Part shown: in pieces, positions 14,621 to 23,124 of the stretch
Layout of the letters: every line of letters starts with the position of its first letter
Position numbering within the stretch: position 1 is the first letter of the stretch
Assembly: GCA_024653305.1 (NCBI GenBank)
Contig: JANLFW010000011.1
Coordinates: 1,950-45,289, forward strand
Direction of reading: 5' to 3'
DNA length: 43,340 nt
Source of the DNA: Candidatus Acetothermia bacterium
Lineage (GTDB): Bacteria; Bipolaricaulota; Bipolaricaulia; Bipolaricaulales; Bipolaricaulaceae
Notes under the pieces: generated by a model
What the model was told of the DNA's origin: nothing
Database searches by the model: none
What the model saw: only the letters and a program-made list of their open reading frames with translations
Position numbers and translations under genes: made by a program

Positions 14621-15541
14621 GTGGCCCGCGCGATCGTGCTCTACGGGTACTTCGGGCACGGGAACCTTGGGGACGAGGCGATCCGGGAGGCGTGGACGGA
14701 GCTCCTTGCCCCGGAGTGGACCGTGCGCCCCCTCGCCCCGCCCCGCCTCCCCAGCCGAAGGGCTCCGATCCTCTTCACCGGGGGCATCCTCCAGGACCGC
14801 ACCTCCCGCCGGTCGCTCCTCTTCTACGCGCTCGCCATCCGGGCCGCCCCGCGGCCGGTGGGGCTCGCCTGCGTGGGGGTGGACGTGCGTTCCCCCCTCT
14901 CCCGCCGGGTCCTCCGGGCCGTCCTGCCCAACGTGGACTTCCTCTCCGTGCGCGATCCGCCGTCCCGGGAGGCCCTCGCCGGGCTCGGGATCCCCGCCCG
15001 AGAAGGCCGCGACCCCGTCCTGGCCCTCCCCCCGGTCCCCCACCGTGGCGGCGGGCCTGTCCTTGTGAACCTGGTCCCCGCGCTCCCCCGCTCGATTCGG
15101 GATCGCGCCCTTACCGCGGCCCAGCGGATCGCGGACCGGTTGGATACTCGCCCGTTGGGGCTGGTCTTGGCCCGGGGCGAGGACGAGCGGGCCCTGCCCG
15201 AGCTGCCCCTGGTCGTCCCGGCAGGCCCGCGGGAGGCGCTCGACCTCCTCGCCCAGGCTCCTCTTCTGATCGGAAGCCGCCTCCACGCCCTGGAGCTCGC
15301 CCTCCTTGGCGGGACCCCGTTCCTCGCCGTCCCGTACGCCCCAAAAGTGGAGTCCTTCCTCGACCTGGTGGAGAGGGACCTTCCTCGTGCCGTGCCCCGC
15401 CTGCCCGGGGATGAGGGACAATGGGAGACGGTGCTCTCGCCCGGGTGGGCGCGGGCCCTGGTTCGGACCCGGGGGCACCTGCAGGAAGAGGCCTGGGAGG
15501 GGATCGACGATGTCCGGCGGTGGCTACGAGACCTGGCATGA
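14621..15541 (+). CDS. Polysaccharide pyruvyl transferase family protein, CsaB-like
   Basis: 306-aa cytoplasmic transferase of the polysaccharide pyruvyl transferase (CsaB) family, which transfers a ketal pyruvyl group from phosphoenolpyruvate to a cell-wall or surface polysaccharide; in several bacteria this modification anchors S-layer proteins. GTG start. Motifs are LYGYFGHGNLGDEAI at the N-terminus, LFTGGILQD (the family's GGG-x-xQD position), SVRDPPSREAL near 112, and LIGSRLHALELALLGGTPFLAVPY near 230-255. It overlaps rsmH by 32 bases and lies at the head of a cell-wall/division gene run, consistent with envelope assembly. Confidence 0.85.
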   Translation: MARAIVLYGYFGHGNLGDEAIREAWTELLAPEWTVRPLAPPRLPSRRAPILFTGGILQDRTSRRSLLFYALAIRAAPRPVGLACVGVDVRSPLSRRVLRAVLPNVDFLSVRDPPSREALAGLGIPAREGRDPVLALPPVPHRGGGPVLVNLVPALPRSIRDRALTAAQRIADRLDTRPLGLVLARGEDERALPELPLVVPAGPREALDLLAQAPLLIGSRLHALELALLGGTPFLAVPYAPKVESFLDLVERDLPRAVPRLPGDEGQWETVLSPGWARALVRTRGHLQEEAWEGIDDVRRWLRDLA

Positions 15542-16421
15542 GCCGGTGCTGGTGGCGGAGGCGCTCGCCTTCCTCGCACCCGGCCCGGGAAAGCTCTTCG
15601 TCGATGCCACCGTGGGCACCGGCGGCCACGCCGAGGCCCTCCTCGCCCGCGGGGCGGCGGTGGTGGGGGTCGACCGGGATCCGGAAGCGCTCAAGGTCGC
15701 CCAGGACCGGCTTTCCCCGTTTGGGGACAGGGTACACCTCGTGCGCGGGGACTTCCGGGACCTCCGGGACATCCTGACCCGACTAAGGGTAGCCAGGGCC
15801 GATGGGTTCCTGTTCGACCTCGGGGTGTCCTCCCTCCAGCTGGGCCAGCCGGAGCGGGGGTTCTCGTTCCAGGCCGATGGCCCCTTGGACATGCGGATGG
15901 ACCCGGAGGGCCCCGTCACCGCCGACGACCTCGTGAACCGGCTCCCAGAGCGGGAACTGGCCCGCATCCTTTGGGAATACGGGGAGGAGCGGCACGCCCG
16001 GCGGATCGCCCGGGAGGTGGTGCGGGCCCGCCCCATCCATACCACCGGGGAGCTGGCCCGCCTCGTAGCCCGCCTCTACCCCCCGGGCCATCACCGCATC
16101 CACCCCGCCACCCGGACCTTCCAGGCCCTGCGGATCGCCGTGAACGACGAGCTCGCCGCCCTGGAGGCGGGCCTCGCCGCTGCCATGTCCCACCTCCGGC
16201 CCGGCGGGGTGCTGTGCGCGATCTCGTTCCATTCCCTCGAGGACCGGATCGTCAAGCGCGCCTTCCGCCAGGCAGCCCTCGCCGGCCGGCTGGAGGTCCT
16301 CACGAAGAAGCCGATCCAGCCAGGCCCGGACGAGGTGGCCCGGAACCCCCGGGCGCGGTCGGCCAAGCTCCGCGCCGCATGGGTGCCCGAGGTCGCCCCC
16401 GGTCTGGTCACCTGTCCCTGA
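15510..16421 (+). CDS. rsmH: 16S rRNA (cytosine-1402 N4)-methyltransferase
   Basis: RsmH (MraW) uses S-adenosylmethionine to methylate N4 of C1402 in 16S rRNA. 303 aa from ATG 15510. Motifs are HEPVLVAEAL near residue 10, DATVGTGGHAEALL (SAM-binding loop), GVDRDPEAL, FDLGVSSLQL, RGFSFQADGPLDMRMD, and near the C-terminus ISFHSLEDRIVKRAF and NPRARSAKLRAA. The gene is the classic first member of the division and cell-wall (dcw) cluster; here it is followed by ftsL and ftsI as expected. mraZ is absent and a csaB-like gene takes its position. Confidence 0.96.
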   Translation: MSGGGYETWHEPVLVAEALAFLAPGPGKLFVDATVGTGGHAEALLARGAAVVGVDRDPEALKVAQDRLSPFGDRVHLVRGDFRDLRDILTRLRVARADGFLFDLGVSSLQLGQPERGFSFQADGPLDMRMDPEGPVTADDLVNRLPERELARILWEYGEERHARRIAREVVRARPIHTTGELARLVARLYPPGHHRIHPATRTFQALRIAVNDELAALEAGLAAAMSHLRPGGVLCAISFHSLEDRIVKRAFRQAALAGRLEVLTKKPIQPGPDEVARNPRARSAKLRAAWVPEVAPGLVTCP

Positions 16422-16440
16422 GCCAGAGGCCGGCCTGATC

Positions 16441-16446
16441 TACCCT
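16441..16446 (+). promoter_or_regulatory. Possible -10 box TACCCT before ftsL
   Basis: TACCCT ends 7 bases before the ftsL ATG; no Shine-Dalgarno is visible. Same geometry as the boxes at 5053, 12315 and 14609, but a poorer match, so weak on its own. Confidence 0.3.
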
Positions 16447-16453
16447 TGTTGCG

Positions 16454-16804
16454 ATGCGGCCGGTCGTGCAGGAAGCGGTGGCCCGCCGTGTGCGGGCGAG
16501 GGCGATGCCTGCCCTATGGGTGGACGTCCTGGCCGTGATCGGGGCGGGGATCGTCGTGGCCGGGCTGGTGTTCCTGTACCTGTGGCAGGGAGCCATTCTC
16601 GTCCAGCTCCGGGCGGAGCGGGCCCAGGCCCTGCTCGCCGTGGAGGAGCTGGAGCGGACCCGGGTCTACCTGGAGTACCAACGAGCACGTGCCTACGCCC
16701 CGGACGTGATCGCCGAGCGGGCCCGGGGGCTCGGGATGGGCCCGTTCGACGCCAAGCGCACCCGATACCTGACCCTGGACGATGACCAAGGAGGCGGGCA
16801 TTAA
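16454..16804 (+). CDS. ftsL: FtsL-like cell division protein
   Basis: 116-aa bitopic inner-membrane protein: a basic cytoplasmic N-terminus, one membrane helix (VDVLAVIGAGIVVAGLVFLYL, about residues 23-43), then a short leucine-rich coiled coil and a C-terminal LGMGPFDAKRTRYLTL stretch like FtsL/DivIC proteins. Sequence identity in this family is low, so position between rsmH and ftsI is the main support. In other bacteria FtsL joins DivIC/FtsB and activates FtsW-FtsI at the septum. It overlaps ftsI by 23 bases. Confidence 0.8.
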   Translation: MRPVVQEAVARRVRARAMPALWVDVLAVIGAGIVVAGLVFLYLWQGAILVQLRAERAQALLAVEELERTRVYLEYQRARAYAPDVIAERARGLGMGPFDAKRTRYLTLDDDQGGGH

Positions 16805-18458
16805 GCGGGCCACGGTCGTGTTCCTCCTCCTGGCGCTGGGGGGGCTGGCCGTGGTGGGGCGCCTGGTTCAACTCCAAGTGGTGGAACACGGGCGGTGGGT
16901 GACCGTGGCCCAGTCCGTGCAGGAAGACGTGATCGAACTCCCCGCCCGTCGAGGCACCATCTACGACCGCCACGGCAGTCCGTTGGCTTGTGATGTCCCC
17001 GCCTACTCCATTGCCCTCGACGGCTTCCACGTGACCAAGCCCGAGCTCCTGGTGGACCTGCTCGTGGAGGAGCTCGGAATGGCGCGCGAGACCGCGACGG
17101 ACAAGGTGTACCGTGCCGCCTATTTCACGTGGCTCGCCCGGGGCGTGGATCGGGAGGTGGGGGCGCGCTTCCGGCGCCGGGCAGCGGAACTGGGCATCCA
17201 CGGCCTCATGTTCTTCGACACCTGGAAGCGGGTCTACCCCCAGGGACCGCTGGCCCTGGCCGTGTTGGGGGTCGTGGGGGTGGACGGACAGGGACTGGAG
17301 GGGCTGGAGTACGCGTACGATGAGACGCTGCGGGGGAAACCGCGCCGGCTGCGGCTCCTGCGCAGCCGCGCTGGCCGGGTGTACGACCTGTGGGAGGAGG
17401 ACCCCGGATGTCCGGGGAAGGATCTGCATCTCACGCTGGACGCTCGGATCCAGTGGATCTGCGAGCAGGAGGTCACCCAGGGGGTCCAGAAGTACGTGGC
17501 GGATCGGGGGTTCGCCCTGGTCATGGATCCCCGCACCGGGGCCATCCTCGCCCTCGCCCAGGCCCCACGGTACGACCTCGACCGCCCTGACCCGAGCCTC
17601 CTCCACGCATGGGCGGTGACGGACGCGTTCGAGCCGGGCTCGACGTTCAAGGCGCTGATCGGGCTGGCCGCGGTGGATCAGGGATTGGTCGGCCCGGAGG
17701 ACACGTTCTCCGGGGATTCCCCGATCCTCGTGGCCGGGGTCCCCATCCGCAACGCCGAGGGCAAGAGCTATGGGCTTCGCACGTTCAGGGCGGCCATGGC
17801 CCAGTCCATCAACACCGTGCTCGTCCAAGTTGCCGGGCGGCTGGGCATCGAGCGGACTTACGCCTACCTCAGCCGGATGGGGTTCGGACGCCCGACCGGG
17901 GTGGGCCTGCCCGGGGAGTCCGCGGGCATCCTGCGCCCGCCGGAGCGGTGGACGGAGGTGGACCTGGCCACGTCCTCGTTCGGCCAGGGGGTGGCCGTGA
18001 CCGGGGTGCAACTGGCGGCGGCGTTCTGCGCCCTGGCCAACGGGGGGACCCTGTACCGCCCGTACCTGGTCCAAGGCCCGCCTGAGGCGAGGGGGCGGGT
18101 GGCTTCGGTGGAGGCGTGCGCGACGATGCGGGAGATCCTGGGGTACGCGGTAAACACGGGCACCGGAAACCTCGCGGCCGTGCCCGGGTTCAAGGTGGGG
18201 GGGAAGTCCGGCACCGCCCAGATCGCCCTCCCCGGACGGGGGTACGTCCCAGGCCACATCACCGCCGCCATGGCCGCCTTCTTCCCGTGGGACAACCCGG
18301 AGTACGTGGTCATGGTGGTCTACCAGACGAGCCGCTCCGAGGAGTTCTGGAGCGGCAGCACCGCTGTGCCCACGGTGGGGGCGATCGTGCGGGGGATGGC
18401 GGGACTGGGGATCGTGCGCCCTTACGAGGACACCACCGCGCTCGGCCGGTCCGGATAG
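16782..18458 (+). CDS. ftsI: Septal peptidoglycan transpeptidase (class B penicillin-binding protein)
   Basis: FtsI/PBP3-type transpeptidase cross-linking septal peptidoglycan; membrane-anchored with a periplasmic catalytic domain, 558 aa. The N-terminal membrane helix (VVFLLLALGGLAVVGRLVQL) is followed by ARRGTIYDRHG of the PBP dimer domain. The transpeptidase domain carries all three catalytic motifs: S287-T-F-K290, S342-I-N, and K475-S-G-T. The GQGVAVTGVQLAAAF block precedes the third motif. There is no C-terminal PASTA domain. The stop codon is 37 bases inside the 3' end of the convergent MBL-fold gene. Confidence 0.93.
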   Translation: MTKEAGIKRATVVFLLLALGGLAVVGRLVQLQVVEHGRWVTVAQSVQEDVIELPARRGTIYDRHGSPLACDVPAYSIALDGFHVTKPELLVDLLVEELGMARETATDKVYRAAYFTWLARGVDREVGARFRRRAAELGIHGLMFFDTWKRVYPQGPLALAVLGVVGVDGQGLEGLEYAYDETLRGKPRRLRLLRSRAGRVYDLWEEDPGCPGKDLHLTLDARIQWICEQEVTQGVQKYVADRGFALVMDPRTGAILALAQAPRYDLDRPDPSLLHAWAVTDAFEPGSTFKALIGLAAVDQGLVGPEDTFSGDSPILVAGVPIRNAEGKSYGLRTFRAAMAQSINTVLVQVAGRLGIERTYAYLSRMGFGRPTGVGLPGESAGILRPPERWTEVDLATSSFGQGVAVTGVQLAAAFCALANGGTLYRPYLVQGPPEARGRVASVEACATMREILGYAVNTGTGNLAAVPGFKVGGKSGTAQIALPGRGYVPGHITAAMAAFFPWDNPEYVVMVVYQTSRSEEFWSGSTAVPTVGAIVRGMAGLGIVRPYEDTTALGRSG

Positions 18459-19159
18459 GTCAAGTAAAGGTGCCCGTCCCAGCCCGGCAATGCCCGGGCC
18501 ACCGTCTCCAGCGCCAGCGCCGGGGTGTTGTTCTCTTGGGAGAGGTGGGCGAGGAGCACCGCCCGGAGGCCATCGCCCCTGAGGAGCGTGAGCGCCCGCC
18601 CGGCCTCGTCGTTGGCGAGGTGCCCCTCCGGTCCCAGGATCCGCAGCTTCAAGGGCCACGGATAGGGCCCGGCGAGGAGCATCCCGAGGTCGTGGTTGGC
18701 CTCCACCACCAGCACCTGGCATCCCCGCAGCGAGGACAGCACCGACTCGGTGACCTGGCCGAGGTCGGTGGCGATCCCAACCCGGGCCCCGTTCACCTCA
18801 AGCATCAGTCCCACTGGCTGGGCGGCATCGTGGCTGACCGGGAACGAAAACAGCTTGATCCCCGCGAGTTCCAGCCCCGGCTGAAGCGGGGTTCCCGCGA
18901 TCCCGAGGGCGCGGAGGGTACCTGCACTGGCTGCGATCTGCACCCCCCGGCGGAGGAGCGGCTCCAGCCCGCGCACGTGGTCGGCGTGCTCGTGGGTCAC
19001 GACCGCCCACCGGAGGCCCTCCAAGGAGAACCCAACCCGCCCCGCCCGCGCCCGCAGGTCCCGCCACGGGAGGCCGGCGTCGACGAGGAGCAGCCCCCGC
19101 GGGCCCTCCACGAGGAGGGCGTTCCCCGCCGAGCCGCTCCCCAGGGCGCAGACCCTCAA
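18422..19159 (-). CDS. MBL-fold metallo-hydrolase, YycJ/WalJ-like
   Basis: 245-aa cytoplasmic metallo-beta-lactamase-fold protein. The proposed start is TTG 19159, overlapping the SPFH stop (TTGA), giving [19 protein letters not shown], the exact start pattern of YycJ proteins. Metal ligands are THEHADH near residues 55-61, the SHDAAQPVG histidine, the ATDLGQ aspartate and the LAHLSQENN histidine. YycJ homologues are believed to act as nucleases in DNA repair or cell-wall/replication coordination; the exact role is unsettled. Cotranscribed with the SPFH gene. Confidence 0.87.
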   Translation of the reverse strand: MRVCALGSGSAGNALLVEGPRGLLLVDAGLPWRDLRARAGRVGFSLEGLRWAVVTHEHADHVRGLEPLLRRGVQIAASAGTLRALGIAGTPLQPGLELAGIKLFSFPVSHDAAQPVGLMLEVNGARVGIATDLGQVTESVLSSLRGCQVLVVEANHDLGMLLAGPYPWPLKLRILGPEGHLANDEAGRALTLLRGDGLRAVLLAHLSQENNTPALALETVARALPGWDGHLYLTYPDRPSAVVSS

Positions 19160-19905
19160 CCCTGGTCGCGCCCGGGCAGGGCAGCGAGGAGGTCGATGGG
19201 CACCGGGAACACGATCGTGGTCGCGTTCTCGGTGGCGATCTCGGACAGGGTCTGCAGATACCGGAGCTGGAGCGCTCCCGCCGACCGCTGCATGATCTCC
19301 GCCGCCTCCCGCAGCTTCTCCGCGGCCTGAAGTTCCCCCTCCGCGTTGATGATCTTGCTCCGCCGTTCCCGCTCCGCCTCCGCCTGACGGGCGATGGCCC
19401 GCTGCATGTCGGTGGGGATCTTTACGTCCTTGATCTCCACCGTGATGACCTTGATCCCCCACGGGTCGGTGTGCTCGTCGATGATCTCCTGGAGCTGCTG
19501 GTTGAGCTTCTCCCGCTCGGACAGGATGTCGTCGAGCTCAGCCTTGCCCAGCACGGACCTGAGGGTGGTCATGGAGATCTGGCGGGTGGCCTCGATGAAG
19601 TCCAGCACCTCCACCACCGCTGCCTGGGGGTCCATGACCCGGAAGTACACGACCGCGTTCACGTTCACCGGCACGTTGTCCCGGGTGATGACCTCCTGGG
19701 GGGGGACGTCCAAGGTAATCGTCCTGAGGTCCACCTTGACCATCTTGTCCACGATGGGGATGATGAGGAACAGTCCCGGCCCCTTGGCCCCCACCAACCG
19801 CCCGAGGCGGAAGATCACGCCCCGCTCGTACTCTCGCACGATCTTGATGGCGCTGGCGAAGAACAGAACCACCAGCGCCACGATGATTGCCGCCGTTATG
19901 CCCAT
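19156..19905 (-). CDS. SPFH/band 7 (stomatin-like, slipin) membrane protein
   Basis: 249-aa stomatin-like protein. The start is ATG 19905 with an excellent AAGGAGGGG before it; an earlier in-frame ATG at 19932 lacks one. An N-terminal membrane helix ([18 protein letters not shown]) is followed by the SPFH domain: [48 protein letters not shown] helical oligomerisation region ([32 protein letters not shown]) comes next. Slipins form membrane microdomain oligomers and often pair with NfeD proteases, but no nfeD gene is adjacent. Role in this organism unknown. Confidence 0.93.
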   Translation of the reverse strand: MGITAAIIVALVVLFFASAIKIVREYERGVIFRLGRLVGAKGPGLFLIIPIVDKMVKVDLRTITLDVPPQEVITRDNVPVNVNAVVYFRVMDPQAAVVEVLDFIEATRQISMTTLRSVLGKAELDDILSEREKLNQQLQEIIDEHTDPWGIKVITVEIKDVKIPTDMQRAIARQAEAERERRSKIINAEGELQAAEKLREAAEIMQRSAGALQLRYLQTLSEIATENATTIVFPVPIDLLAALPGRDQG

Positions 19906-19976
19906 CGTCCCCTCCTTGGTTGTCTTTTCCATGATAGGCGTTTAGGATGGGCCTTGTCAATCGGAAAGGGGGACGG

Positions 19977-20726
19977 ATGCGGGTGCCCATCGTCGCCGCC
20001 AACTGGAAGATGCACAAGACGGCAAGCGAGGCCGAAGCGTACCTCGAACGCCTGGTGGAACTGGTTGGGGAGAAGCCTCCGGTGGAACTGGTGGTGTTCC
20101 CCTCGTTCACTGCCCTTCCCATGGCGGGGAGGCTCCTTTCCGGCACGCCCATCGCCTGGGGCGCACAGAACGCCCACCCGGAGCGCCAGGGCGCGTTTAC
20201 CGGCGAGGTGTCCGTGGCCCAGGTGGCCGACCTCGGGGCGCGCTTTCTCATCTGCGGCCATTCCGAGCGTCGACACCTGTTTGGCGAAAGCGACGCGTTC
20301 GTGGGGGCCAAGGTCCAGGCGGCCTTGGGTCATGGGTTGGTGCCCATCCTGTGCGTGGGGGAGACCCTGGACGAGCGGCGGGCCGGCCGGGCGTGGGCGG
20401 TGGTGGAGCGTCAGCTCGCCGCGGCCTTGGCTGGGGTTGCCCTCGCGGACGGGCGGAACCTGGTGATCGCCTACGAGCCGGTGTGGGCGATCGGCACCGG
20501 GGTCCCCGCCCGACCGGAGGACGCCCAGGCGATGGCGGGCCGCATCCGGGCCTGGCTGCGGCAGGCGTTCGGGAAGGTCGCCGAAGGGATTCGCATCCAG
20601 TACGGGGGGTCGGTGAAGCCGGGCAACGCCCGGGAGTTCCTGGTGCTCCCCGACATCGACGGGGCCCTGGTGGGCGGGGCGTCCCTGGATCCGGACGAAT
20701 TTTGGGCCATCGCCCGGGCCGCCTAG
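19977..20726 (+). CDS. tpiA: Triose-phosphate isomerase
   Basis: Glycolytic and gluconeogenic TIM-barrel enzyme interconverting dihydroxyacetone phosphate and glyceraldehyde 3-phosphate. 249 aa from ATG 19977 (MRVPIVAANWKMHKT), preceded by GAAAGGGGGA; the in-frame ATG 19947 would add an atypical tail. Catalytic residues are the lysine in NWKMHK, the histidine in CGHSERR near 94, and the glutamate in AYEPVWAIGTG near 164. The phosphate-binding YGGSVKPGN loop and a final GALVGGASL are present. Divergent from the SPFH gene across about 70 bases. Confidence 0.97.
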   Translation: MRVPIVAANWKMHKTASEAEAYLERLVELVGEKPPVELVVFPSFTALPMAGRLLSGTPIAWGAQNAHPERQGAFTGEVSVAQVADLGARFLICGHSERRHLFGESDAFVGAKVQAALGHGLVPILCVGETLDERRAGRAWAVVERQLAAALAGVALADGRNLVIAYEPVWAIGTGVPARPEDAQAMAGRIRAWLRQAFGKVAEGIRIQYGGSVKPGNAREFLVLPDIDGALVGGASLDPDEFWAIARAA

Positions 20727-20774
20727 CCCCAGTCCGGAAGCCCTCGAAGAGGGCCGCGGGTCCCCCTCCGTCCG

Positions 20775-21983
20775 TTACACGAGTTCCGCGAGCAGCCGCA
20801 GCCAGTCCAAAAGCAAGCGGGGCATCAGGAAGTGCTCACGCACGTGGGCCTGACCCTGGCTGCCAAGCTTGTGCCGAAGCTCCGGGTCTTGAAGGAGCTT
20901 CACCACCTGCGCCGCCGCCCCGTCGTAGTCCCCCGGCTCCACGAGATACCCGGTCTGGCCATGGATCACCTGGAGCGGGATCCCACCCACGTTGGTCGCC
21001 ACCACCGGCGTCCTCTTCCACAGGGCCTCGGACACGGTGAGGCCGAACCCCTCGCGCAGGGAAAGCTGGAGCGCCACCGCCGCTTCTTCCTGGAGGGCGT
21101 TCACGAGGAGGGGGTCGGTCTCGGTGATGAGGTGCACGTCCTCCATTCCCCCGACCTGCTCCTGGACCTGAGCAAAGATGCGGGGTCCCTCGGGGTCATC
21201 GGTGGCCATGTTCCCCACCATCACCAGCCGGCAATCCACTGCCTCCTTCACCCGCTGGAACACCTGGAGCACCCCGAGCGGGTCCTTCCACTTGTCGAAC
21301 CGCGACACCTGGAGGAGGATGGGCTTGTCGCGGGGGATCTCGTATTGGTCGAGCTTCCGCCCCACCTCGGCCGCGGAGAGTTCCCGGTTGATCTCGGATA
21401 AGGGGTCGATGGCCGGGGGAATGACGTGGGTCTCCACCGGGAGGTCCAGCTTGCGGAACGCCTCCGACGAGGCCACCACCGCATCGTAGCGGAGGATGAA
21501 CGGCTTGAGCGTCTCCCACACCGGCTCATGAGGGGTGGAGAGGTCGATGTGGCACCGCCACACCCACGGGTTCCCCTTCTGCAGATAACGGATCATTGGG
21601 AGGGGTTGAGGATCGTGGACGATGATCACGTCGTAGCCAGCGGCGACTGGACTGTACCGGGCGAACGCCTCGTTCACGCGCAGGTAGTTCGCTATGTCCT
21701 GCTCGTTCAGGGAGACGGGCTCCCCCTGGAGGGCGTTGTGGAGCTTCTTCGTGACCTGAAACAGGGAGGGGTCGCCGTAGAGAAGGCTCCAGTCGGCGTT
21801 GATGCCCACGTCGTTCATCAACGGGACCAGGGAATGGAGCATCCCCGCCACCCCGCCGCCGTGGAAGGTGGCGTTCACCTCGAGCACCCGTAGCCCGTAC
21901 AGGGGCCGGGCCGCCTTGAACACGGCCGCTACCATCCCTTCACCCACGTGCTTCGTGTACCGCTCGATGCCCAGCAATTCCAT
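20775..21983 (-). CDS. treT: Trehalose synthase-type glycosyltransferase (GT4, TreT-like)
   Basis: 402-aa cytoplasmic retaining glycosyltransferase closely resembling TreT, which reversibly makes trehalose from NDP-glucose and glucose. Family-typical points are VNATFHGGGVAGMLHSLVPL near residues 36-55, VTKKLHNALQGE, VIIVHDPQPLP, WRCHIDLSTP, and the C-terminal donor-site block SLREGFGLTVSEALWKRTPV with VGGIPLQVIHGQTGYLV. It ends a malE-malF-malG-like operon, the same order as the trehalose/maltose cluster of Thermococcus. This suggests imported trehalose is split to NDP-glucose and glucose. No Shine-Dalgarno is visible; a GGGGCT-AGCCCC hairpin lies just before the ATG. Confidence 0.85.
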   Translation of the reverse strand: MELLGIERYTKHVGEGMVAAVFKAARPLYGLRVLEVNATFHGGGVAGMLHSLVPLMNDVGINADWSLLYGDPSLFQVTKKLHNALQGEPVSLNEQDIANYLRVNEAFARYSPVAAGYDVIIVHDPQPLPMIRYLQKGNPWVWRCHIDLSTPHEPVWETLKPFILRYDAVVASSEAFRKLDLPVETHVIPPAIDPLSEINRELSAAEVGRKLDQYEIPRDKPILLQVSRFDKWKDPLGVLQVFQRVKEAVDCRLVMVGNMATDDPEGPRIFAQVQEQVGGMEDVHLITETDPLLVNALQEEAAVALQLSLREGFGLTVSEALWKRTPVVATNVGGIPLQVIHGQTGYLVEPGDYDGAAAQVVKLLQDPELRHKLGSQGQAHVREHFLMPRLLLDWLRLLAELV

Positions 21984-22012
21984 GTGTTGGGGCTAGGGCA
22001 GAGCCCCGTTGT

Positions 22013-22270
22013 TCACCTCCGATGGCAAGCTGATGAAACCCGTCCGGGACCGCGAAGCCCTTCGTCTTGGTCCCAATAGAATAGCTCCACGAAGTCAAGC
22101 TGCGCAAGCGCCTGGAGCACCTGGCCAGCGGTGGACAACCGCGGGAAGTTCAAGGAGGCGGTCTCCCCAGGCATGGGTACGGAACCCGTGGGGGTGGAAC
22201 TCGTCGTTCCGCCCAGCGAGGAACGGGTCTTTCCGGCGTCCTGGGGAAGGGGCACCTTGGACATCGTCAT
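22013..22270 (-). CDS. Small hypothetical protein in the trehalose operon
   Basis: 85-aa open frame starting MTMSKVPLPQDAGK, whose ATG overlaps the stop of the upstream permease (ATGA) and which ends 30 bases before treT. The first half is Ser/Thr/Pro-rich and looks disordered; the second contains LSTAGQVLQALAQLDFVELF with helical character and ends in a basic tail. I do not recognise the family. Its position and coupling argue for translation, but a decayed remnant of a larger gene cannot be excluded. Confidence 0.5.
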   Translation of the reverse strand: MTMSKVPLPQDAGKTRSSLGGTTSSTPTGSVPMPGETASLNFPRLSTAGQVLQALAQLDFVELFYWDQDEGLRGPGRVSSACHRR

Positions 22271-23124
22271 CCCTTGAGGGCTCCGGCGAGGATCCCCCGC
22301 ACGAAGTACCGCTGCAGCGAGAAGAACACGATCATCGGGACGATCATGGACACGAACGCCGCGGCGGTGAGGAGGTGCCAATCCTGGCCGCGGGACCCCA
22401 CCAGGTTCGACAGCTGGACTGTGAGCGGGGCGACCCGGGCGAACCCTCCGAGGTACACCAGGCTCACCAGAAGGTCGTTCCACACCCACAGGAACTGAAA
22501 GATCGCCGCCGAGGCCAAGACCGGCACCGACAACGGGAGCGTCAAGCGCAGGAATGCGGTGAACGGGCTGGCCCCATCGATGAACGCGGACTCGAAGAGC
22601 TCCCGAGGCAACGCCCCGAAGAAGTTGCGCAGGAGGTAGATCATCAGGGGGAGCCCATAGCCGGTATGGGCCAGCCACACCCCGGGGAACGTGCCGGAGA
22701 TCTTGAGGGCGTTGAACATCCGGAGCACAGGGATCAGCGTCATTTGAAGGGGGATCACGATGAGGCCGATCACCGTCATCAGGAGGAGCTGGCGCCCGCG
22801 GAAGTTCATCCATGCCAGGGCGTACGCGGCCAACGCGGCGATGGAGAGGGTGATCAAGGTGGTGGGCACGGTGATGATGAAGCTGTTGAGGAACGCCCGT
22901 CCCATCCCCTGCCGGAACAGGACATCCCGATAATTGTCGAGCGTGAAGCGGGGCCAGTAGCTCGGGTTGACGAGCGTGGTCCACCACCCCGAGGCGAGGA
23001 GGTCCTGCCGGGGGCGGAACGAGCTCACGAGGAGCCCGAGGGACGGGGTGAGCCAGATCGCGGCCAGGGCGATCACGACAAGATGCACGGGAAGCAGCTT
23101 GAGCAACTGGCGCCATCGCCTCAT
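22267..23124 (-). CDS. Sugar ABC transporter permease, MalG-like
   Basis: 285-aa inner-membrane permease of the carbohydrate uptake-1 group. It has six predicted membrane helices; the family's EAA coupling loop is visible as ELFESAFIDGASPFTAFLRLTLPLS-type sequence near residue 170. The N-terminus includes LVSSFRPRQDLL and a periplasmic loop PRFTLDNYRDVLF typical of MalG-type subunits. It pairs with the MalF-like permease whose stop overlaps its ATG. The required ATPase (MalK/MsmX type) is not in this window. Confidence 0.9.
   Translation of the reverse strand: MRRWRQLLKLLPVHLVVIALAAIWLTPSLGLLVSSFRPRQDLLASGWWTTLVNPSYWPRFTLDNYRDVLFRQGMGRAFLNSFIITVPTTLITLSIAALAAYALAWMNFRGRQLLLMTVIGLIVIPLQMTLIPVLRMFNALKISGTFPGVWLAHTGYGLPLMIYLLRNFFGALPRELFESAFIDGASPFTAFLRLTLPLSVPVLASAAIFQFLWVWNDLLVSLVYLGGFARVAPLTVQLSNLVGSRGQDWHLLTAAAFVSMIVPMIVFFSLQRYFVRGILAGALKG

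Noticed and set aside
16440-18722. 760-residue minus-strand frame opposite ftsL/ftsI
   Set aside because: Antisense to clear division genes with intact catalytic motifs; no domain recognisable.
19160-19462. Long N-terminal extension of the YycJ-like protein
   Set aside because: It is the shadow of the SPFH gene; TTG 19159 gives the exact family start.
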